A stretch of DNA of 64,000 nt from Bacteroidota bacterium. Its GTDB lineage: Bacteria; Bacteroidota; Bacteroidia; Cytophagales; Cyclobacteriaceae. The stretch is from positions 14,795 through 78,794 of the forward strand of contig JAEZEH010000089.1 in assembly GCA_023417785.1 (NCBI GenBank), read 5' to 3'. The notes under the pieces were generated by a model. That model had not been told where the DNA came from. It was given only the letters and a program-made list of their open reading frames with translations, and made no database searches. The position numbers were made by a program, and so were the translations under genes. This document shows positions 59,064-64,000 of this stretch, one piece after another. Numbering within the stretch: position 1 is the first letter of the stretch; each line of letters begins with the position of its first letter.

Positions 59064-60347
59064 ATGAGCGCTCTTAAATACCTGCCTGAACTCCTTGAAG
59101 CGAATGTGATCAATGAGGATACTGCCGAGAGAATCCGCAGGCATTATCGTGAGAAGAAATCGGGTTCAACAAACAGGCTATTTATTGTGTTCGGTATCCT
59201 GGGCGCGCTTCTTGTCGGGCTCGGAATAATATTGATCATCGCACACAACTGGGATGACCTGTCGATCTCTGTGAAAGCAGGCCTGGCCTTTGTTCCTCTG
59301 GTTATTGGGCAAATTGTCTGCGTTTTCGTTCTGCTGCGAAAGTTTGACAGCACGGGTTGGCGTGAACCGTCCGCAGTCTTCGTATCTCTTGCTGTTGGCG
59401 CTGCCATGGGCCTGATAAGTCAGATATATAACATTCCGGGAAATTTCGCCTCCTTTATGCTGACGTGGATGGTTTTGGTGCTGCCGGTAATCTATGTCAT
59501 GAGAAGTGCTGTTACATCCTTGCTGTACATTTGCGGTGTGACAATTTATGGCTTTGATACAGCCTATGCCAGCACACAACCAGGTGGTTATCTTTATTGG
59601 CTTCTATTACTTGCTGTTGTTCCATTCTATTATTTTGTCCTGATCAGGAGGATGCCAAAGAGCAATTTTACTGTGATGCACAACTGGTTTCTGCCATTAG
59701 CTGTTGCCATTTTACTCGGTGGTGTGGGGCAGGCCTTTACCCCCTGGATGTATCCCGCATACGTAAGCGTACTTGCCATTTTTCTACTCATTGGAAATCT
59801 TAGCCCTTTCCAGTACGAAAATGGATTCAGAAACGGCTTTCAGGTCGTTGGATTCCTCGGAACGTTGGTCATACTCATAATGCTGAGTTTCCCGGATACC
59901 TGGCGCGGACTTCATTATGAGAATGCGACCGGTCCGGGAATGTTTTATTCGCCCGAGTTTCTTGTATTTGTCGGGAGTGCCATCGCAGCGCTAGGCCTGG
60001 CCGTTTATCAATACCGGACAAATCTACTCTCACGGGTCCCGGTGCTGGAGCTCTTCTTCATTGTGTTCGCGATAACTTTTATCGTCGGGCTGTACACGCC
60101 GATTGCCGTAGTGTTGATAAATATTTATGTTCTGGCACTGGGTGTCTGGATCATCAGGGAAGGTGAACGAAGAAACCATCTTGGTGTCCTGAACCTTGGA
60201 CTGGCCGTTATTGCCATACTTGCGATTTCCCGGTTCTTTGATTCAAATATCTCTTTTGTTGTTCGCGGACTGATCTTCCTGGCCGTTGGAATCGGATTCT
60301 TTCTCACCAATTATCGCATGATCAAAAAAAGGAAAACCGATGCATAG
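59064..60347 (+). CDS. DUF2157 membrane protein
   Basis: The 427-residue protein has a soluble helical start (about 1-35) and then about eleven membrane helices; the start LPELLEANVINEDTAERIRRHY and the first helices match DUF2157. Family function is unknown. It overlaps the next gene by eight bases, and DUF2157 and GDYXXLXY proteins are commonly adjacent, which supports both calls. First gene of an overlapping trio. Confidence 0.9.
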   Translation: MSALKYLPELLEANVINEDTAERIRRHYREKKSGSTNRLFIVFGILGALLVGLGIILIIAHNWDDLSISVKAGLAFVPLVIGQIVCVFVLLRKFDSTGWREPSAVFVSLAVGAAMGLISQIYNIPGNFASFMLTWMVLVLPVIYVMRSAVTSLLYICGVTIYGFDTAYASTQPGGYLYWLLLLAVVPFYYFVLIRRMPKSNFTVMHNWFLPLAVAILLGGVGQAFTPWMYPAYVSVLAIFLLIGNLSPFQYENGFRNGFQVVGFLGTLVILIMLSFPDTWRGLHYENATGPGMFYSPEFLVFVGSAIAALGLAVYQYRTNLLSRVPVLELFFIVFAITFIVGLYTPIAVVLINIYVLALGVWIIREGERRNHLGVLNLGLAVIAILAISRFFDSNISFVVRGLIFLAVGIGFFLTNYRMIKKRKTDA

Positions 60348-60930
60348 CAAAACAATACCGTTAGTCGTATTTATCGTCGTGGCGCTGGGACAACTGTACG
60401 TTCCGGCAAGCATGATCATTGAACGGAATGATATTTTGGAAACAGGTAAGGAATTTAAATTCAAAACCGCGCCAATAGATCCCAACGATCCGTTTCGCGG
60501 GAAGTACGTTTGGTTAAATTTCAACGACAACTCGGTCGCACTTTTGGACACGACCGTTGTTTGGAACTCGGGTGAAACGGTCTTTGCCGTGCTGGTAGAA
60601 GATTCAATTGGTATGGCTAAAGTGAAATCAATTCATCGCGAAAAGCCTGAAGGTACTGATAGCTATCTTAAAACAACCGTGCGTTATGTTTCGTATAACC
60701 CGGATAAGGTCCATCTGGAATATCCGTTCGACCGTTTTTACATGGAGGAATCAAAGGCCTTGCCGGCGGAACAAGCATATGCTAAGGCTTCCCGCGACGA
60801 TGAATCGGTCGCGTATGCTCTGGTAAATATAAAGAACGGTGAAGCTGTACTTAAAGACGTGCATATCGACGGCGTTCCTATCCGCGAAATCGTTAAGCGA
60901 ACTATGGAGGAAGAACGTAATGAAAATTGA
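60340..60930 (+). CDS. GDYXXLXY-domain protein
   Basis: The 196-residue protein has an N-terminal membrane helix (about 6-26) and a periplasmic domain with the motif RGKYVWLNF (about 52-60), which corresponds to GDYXXLXY with a changed first residue. DPFRGKY is the usual context. It starts 8 bases before the DUF2157 stop and ends 11 bases after the next start. Function is unknown; the two families likely act together. Confidence 0.88.
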   Translation: MHSKTIPLVVFIVVALGQLYVPASMIIERNDILETGKEFKFKTAPIDPNDPFRGKYVWLNFNDNSVALLDTTVVWNSGETVFAVLVEDSIGMAKVKSIHREKPEGTDSYLKTTVRYVSYNPDKVHLEYPFDRFYMEESKALPAEQAYAKASRDDESVAYALVNIKNGEAVLKDVHIDGVPIREIVKRTMEEERNEN

Positions 60931-61324
60931 AGCCACCGTAAGAAGTGCATTAAATCAACATGACGTCACGGTATCGACGAATGATACGATGAAGCACTTG
61001 TCGGTTGATGCAAAGGCCGATGGCCGGGGGTCGGATATCAACGGCGGTGAATTCTTGTTCCTCTCATTGGCAACCTGTTTCTGCAACGACGTTTATCGGG
61101 AGGCTACAAAGAGAAACATGCATATTGATCTCGTGAAAGTCACGGTGTCGGGCCACTTCGGAGCGGAAGGAGAACCTGCCACCGGGATCAGCTATAGTGT
61201 TGAAGTATGGTCGGCCCTGGCCTCGAAAACGGAGATAGACGATCTTATCGACTACGTTGACGAGATTGCTGAGGTACACCGGACCTTACGCGAAGGCGTT
61301 GAAGTTAAGCTGGAAAAAAAATAA
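60920..61324 (+). CDS. OsmC-family protein (single-cysteine or variant type)
   Basis: The 134-residue protein has the OsmC/YhfA-type fold: a beta-rich start, FLFLSLATCFCNDVYREATKRNM (about 47-70) and VEVWSALASKTEIDDLIDYVDE. The redox motif here is ATCFCN, with two cysteines two residues apart, rather than the usual two distant cysteines, so peroxide reduction by the standard mechanism is uncertain. The ATG at 60920 overlaps the GDYXXLXY stop by 11 bases. A terminator lies directly after the stop. Confidence 0.84.
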   Translation: MKIEATVRSALNQHDVTVSTNDTMKHLSVDAKADGRGSDINGGEFLFLSLATCFCNDVYREATKRNMHIDLVKVTVSGHFGAEGEPATGISYSVEVWSALASKTEIDDLIDYVDEIAEVHRTLREGVEVKLEKK

Positions 61325-61349
61325 CCATCCTTCGTATTGAAGGATGGTT
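61323..61349. terminator. hairpin terminator between convergent genes
   Basis: Ten-base arms (AACCATCCTT and AAGGATGGTT) with a 7-base loop overlap the OsmC stop codon and lie 12 bases before the end of the beta-barrel gene on the other strand. Confidence 0.75.
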
Positions 61350-61360
61350 GTTCATGACTT

Positions 61361-61969
61361 TTAAAGCGCGCTGAAGCGGTAAGCGATCACCAGAAGAATA
61401 GAAGATGATCCAAAACCGAAATTGAGTCTGGTATTATTTTGCTCCTGAGTTTCATTAGTTATCATGCTATGCTTTTCAATGGAATTCCTCACGTATTTCA
61501 ATCCTGGGAGTAATTCACCGCCAATAACGATCTTTCCTTTGATGAGATAATTGATCCCGAATACTGCATTGATACCCGTGGAGTAGCCTTGGATTTTTTC
61601 GGAATATGCGATACCAGCGTGGTCATTAACATACGATTCAGACTTTGACCTGCCATAATCAAATGATAAATCAAATCCATAACGGAACTCAAAATCATCT
61701 GCGAGGCGTTTTCTGAACTCCCTTCCGACGCTAGCATAGACACCAAAACCTTTTCGTCCTGTCTCTGTCGAAAGATACGTTTCTTCTGTACTGTAAATTG
61801 AACCCGCCAAAGAGTTAAATCGCCAGAGTTTTTCATGTGTTCCGACCTTGTAGTTCAGACCAAAACCGTCCAGGTCGTAAAACGAGAGCCCGGCTTCTTT
61901 GATGCGGTCTTGTGCTGAAAGAACAGTAACAAAGAACACCATTGTGGTAAGTAGAATTGCTTTCTTCAT
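61361..61969 (-). CDS. outer membrane beta-barrel-like protein
   Basis: The 202-residue protein has a signal peptide (about 1-20, ending LSAQ) and a set of alternating beta strands with aromatic residues (LNYKVGTHEKLWRFN, GFGVYASVGREF, EFRYGFDLSFDYGRS) that end in a hydrophobic strand LLVIAYRFSAL. This is the pattern of a small outer-membrane beta-barrel. No family is named. The ATG at 61969 starts the signal peptide; 27 more codons are open upstream. Confidence 0.82.
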   Translation of the reverse strand: MKKAILLTTMVFFVTVLSAQDRIKEAGLSFYDLDGFGLNYKVGTHEKLWRFNSLAGSIYSTEETYLSTETGRKGFGVYASVGREFRKRLADDFEFRYGFDLSFDYGRSKSESYVNDHAGIAYSEKIQGYSTGINAVFGINYLIKGKIVIGGELLPGLKYVRNSIEKHSMITNETQEQNNTRLNFGFGSSSILLVIAYRFSAL

Positions 61970-62037
61970 TTTGGTTAACGTTAAGGATTGACGATAACCG
62001 AAGCGAGCAAGAAATATACCACAATGGTGCGCGAGTC

Positions 62038-62538
62038 TTATTTGTCCCAAAAAGGAGGTGGCTCAATTCCCAGGGCCCGCAGATACACGTAGCCTTGTCC
62101 GCGATGGTGAATCTCGTTGTCGAGGAAATATGTGAGCGTACTGAAAATCGTGCCTTCATACATTCCGAATGCAGCCTCTACTTCACGAAAACGTTCGGGT
62201 CTGATCTTCGGCCATAAACGATTTATCTTTTCCGTAACCTCATCCCACACTGCCAGTAACTCTTGTTTTGTTTTGGGTGCGTTCTTCTGGATGTCGTCGA
62301 AGTGCCCCCAGTTTCCTGAGACGATGCCGTCCATACCGGGATCGGTCATGCCGATGATTTCAAGCGCGAGTTCGGCGAAAGTACGCATGCCTCCAAGAGA
62401 AAAACTGAACAGTTTATCTTCCGGAAAAGCCTCAATAACCCTTCTGGTTAGTTTTCTGTGTCCCTGCCAGTTTTCAAGAAATTCAGCGGATGTCAATATT
62501 GATGTCGTGCTCGGGTTTTCAATTACGTTCGTTTCCAT
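62038..62538 (-). CDS. DinB-family four-helix protein
   Basis: The 166-residue protein has a DinB-like four-helix bundle with histidines in NWQGHRKLTRRVI (about 22-34) and DNEIHHRGQGYVYLRALG (about 133-150). The EIHHRGQ box is the family hallmark. DinB-fold proteins bind metal and include bacillithiol-type transferases and many of unknown role. The ATG at 62538 begins the family-like part. It ends 68 bases upstream of the barrel gene's start. Confidence 0.9.
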   Translation of the reverse strand: METNVIENPSTTSILTSAEFLENWQGHRKLTRRVIEAFPEDKLFSFSLGGMRTFAELALEIIGMTDPGMDGIVSGNWGHFDDIQKNAPKTKQELLAVWDEVTEKINRLWPKIRPERFREVEAAFGMYEGTIFSTLTYFLDNEIHHRGQGYVYLRALGIEPPPFWDK

Positions 62539-62834
62539 GGTTTTTAAGGTTAAATGTTTTGTTTCGTTTTGATAACACATAGTTACACCCCCGCTATGAC
62601 AGCGTTATGTCAACAGAGATTTTGCCCCGGGAAAAAAGATGGATTTATTGACGGATTGTACCAAGGCGTCAAATGATCGTTGTTATTCAAACCGGAAAAA
62701 TGCGGGTGATTTTTGCCGTTCTTAAAGGGTGCGGCTGACCGTTTATCACTGGCTTTTGGTGTCTGACCAATTTTCCTTTAATACGATGGTTTCAAATAGA
62801 CTTTAACTGTTAGTTTGCAGCTGAATCTGGACGT

Positions 62835-64000
62835 ATGGGGCTGACTCGTTTTCTTATTCTTATTCTTATCCTTTCTTTTGCGCTTCTTTCGACCGCTTAT
62901 GGCCAGCGTGAAAAAGACACACCTTATCTGATCCTTGTTTCGTTCGACGGTTTTCGGCATGACTATGTTGATAAATTTGACCTGCCTAACTTCAGGGACT
63001 TCATAGCCAGTGGTGCTTCCGCAGCAGCGCTTATTCCGGCTTTTCCGAGCAAGACGTTTCCAAACCATTATTCAACCGTAACCGGACTATTTCCGGGTAC
63101 CCATGGCCTCGTTGATAACTACTTTTTCGATCCGGGATTGAAGACCAGGTATACGATGTCTGACCGCACCAAGGTTGTTGATCCGGTTTTTTATGGCGGC
63201 ATTCCCATCTGGCGGCTTGCCCGTGAGCACGGCATTAAATCGGCTTCTTACTTCTGGGTAGGGTCGGAGGTAAATGACCCAGATCTGCGACCAGATTACT
63301 ATTACGAGTACGACGGTTCAGTCGGTTCATCGGCACGAATCGATAAGGTGATTTCCTGGCTTGGACTGCCCGAAGCAGAGCGGCCGCATTTAATTACGCT
63401 GTACTTCTCGTCCCCGGACTATGAAGCACATATGCACGGCCCCACAGCGGACGGGACTCGCGATGCCGCCGTTCAGGCTGACTCGCTACTTGGTTATCTC
63501 ATGGATCGGTTGAAACAGGTGCAATTGCCAGTCAACGTAATGCTCACTTCTGACCATGGTCTAACCGATATTGTGATAAGCAACGACACATACGTATACG
63601 TTGATCAGTTTATACCGGTAAAAAACACGAGTTACCGAATCGTGAATGGGGGCACCCAGGCACACATTTACACCCGGAATATTGAACAAGCTGATTCACT
63701 TTATCACTTGCTGCATGATCGTGATCCCCGTATGAAAGTATATCGCAAACAAGACCTGCCCGCAGAATGGCATTACAATCACGCGCGTGTCGGCGACTTG
63801 CTCATCGTGGCAAATCACCCGCATTATCTGCGCGACTCTTTCGGAGGCTATCTTCGTGATGGAAAACCGGGATCAGTTCGCGGTGTCCACGGCTACGATC
63901 CTGCTGAGGTGCGCGACATGCATGGTATCTTTTATGCGCAAGGCCCGAACATCCGGAAAGGAGCGCGCCTCAAAGCAATCCGGAATGTTGATCTTTACCC
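62835..64000 (+). CDS. nucleotide pyrophosphatase/phosphodiesterase, cut by window end
   Basis: The gene begins with an ATG at 62835 and runs off the right edge, so 388 complete codons are seen. A signal peptide (about 1-23, ending AYG) is followed by the NPP/alkaline-phosphatase superfamily fold. D38 in SFDGFR is the first metal aspartate and T74 in PSKTFPNHYST is the nucleophile. DYEAHMHGP, TSDHGL and the RGVHGYDP motif supply the remaining zinc ligands. Members hydrolyse nucleotide or phosphodiester bonds in the periplasm. The end is missing, so length and domain order beyond this point are unknown. Confidence 0.93.
   Translation, partial: MGLTRFLILILILSFALLSTAYGQREKDTPYLILVSFDGFRHDYVDKFDLPNFRDFIASGASAAALIPAFPSKTFPNHYSTVTGLFPGTHGLVDNYFFDPGLKTRYTMSDRTKVVDPVFYGGIPIWRLAREHGIKSASYFWVGSEVNDPDLRPDYYYEYDGSVGSSARIDKVISWLGLPEAERPHLITLYFSSPDYEAHMHGPTADGTRDAAVQADSLLGYLMDRLKQVQLPVNVMLTSDHGLTDIVISNDTYVYVDQFIPVKNTSYRIVNGGTQAHIYTRNIEQADSLYHLLHDRDPRMKVYRKQDLPAEWHYNHARVGDLLIVANHPHYLRDSFGGYLRDGKPGSVRGVHGYDPAEVRDMHGIFYAQGPNIRKGARLKAIRNVDLY

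Noticed and set aside
1..64000. tRNA, rRNA, CRISPR, insertion sequence, integrase or prophage genes
   Set aside because: None seen by reading; a tRNAscan/CRISPR/ISfinder run could still find small ones.

Overview
The window looks like a chromosomal stretch of a Bacteroidota bacterium, most likely order Cytophagales (inference from gene content, not from a marker gene). The evidence is the many Bacteroidota-type families (BatA, DUF4199, DUF2911, SPW, SemiSWEET, GH9, ECF42 sigma with a DGPF partner, SWIB plus Lys-rich tail, PadR plus FtsX-like permease), the general lack of strong Shine-Dalgarno sequences, and several TAnnTTTG-type -7 promoter boxes just upstream of genes. I see no rRNA, tRNA, CRISPR array, IS element, integrase or phage module. 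It reads as ordinary chromosome, dense with short operons, with a few gene-poor patches.

Layout. 0-6.4 kb: a MocR-type regulator, a Tat-exported Gfo/Idh/MocA oxidoreductase, a secreted GH9 glucanase, a SemiSWEET sugar transporter and an Hsp20-like protein. 6.4-11.4 kb: a beta-lactamase-fold hydrolase, a NUMOD4-HNH-HTH protein, small membrane and zinc-ribbon proteins, a tail-less SSB paralogue, an unexplained gene-free 0.8 kb, and an ExbD. 11.5-18 kb: a BatA-like protein followed by a tightly packed cluster of a catalytically dead dihydroorotase homologue, two DUF4199 membrane proteins and two family 2 glycosyltransferases. 18-21.6 kb: an OmpA-family protein, a GNAT, a DUF2911 protein, and three overlapping genes (DUF2892, rhodanese, OsmC) that look like a sulfur/redox stress operon.

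21.9-28.5 kb: molybdate transporter modABC, a ferredoxin-class III nucleotidyl cyclase fusion, an exported rhodanese-thioredoxin fusion, and cytochrome bd oxidase cydAB read from a well-formed promoter. The neighbourhood has a redox/low-oxygen flavour. 28.9-37.8 kb: PgeF, SPW and YceI proteins, a PaaE-like flavin/2Fe-2S reductase, a BON protein, a histone-like SWIB protein, a DUF2007 protein, a single-domain response regulator and an AlkB homologue, with two sparse stretches (34.2-34.9 and 35.4-36.2 kb) that may hold decayed genes.

37.8-52.9 kb: HAD phosphatase, PD40 lipoprotein, an MBOAT/SGNH acylation pair, DoxX-like and VOC proteins, a divergent arginase-family enzyme, a pentapeptide-repeat protein, the ECF42 sigma/DGPF pair, dTDP-4-dehydrorhamnose reductase, M28 peptidase, a disordered hydrophilic protein and an SDR. 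53-64 kb: a five-PAS histidine kinase, a PadR regulator with a clear inverted-repeat operator followed by its FtsX-like permease, a DUF2157/GDYXXLXY/OsmC overlapping trio, a beta-barrel protein, a DinB-like protein and a nucleotide pyrophosphatase/phosphodiesterase cut by the window end.

No single locus is an obvious new defence or biosynthetic system. The best leads are the ferredoxin-cyclase next to modABC, the pseudo-dihydroorotase/DUF4199/glycosyltransferase cluster, the overlapping YgaP-like sulfur operon, and the PadR operator.
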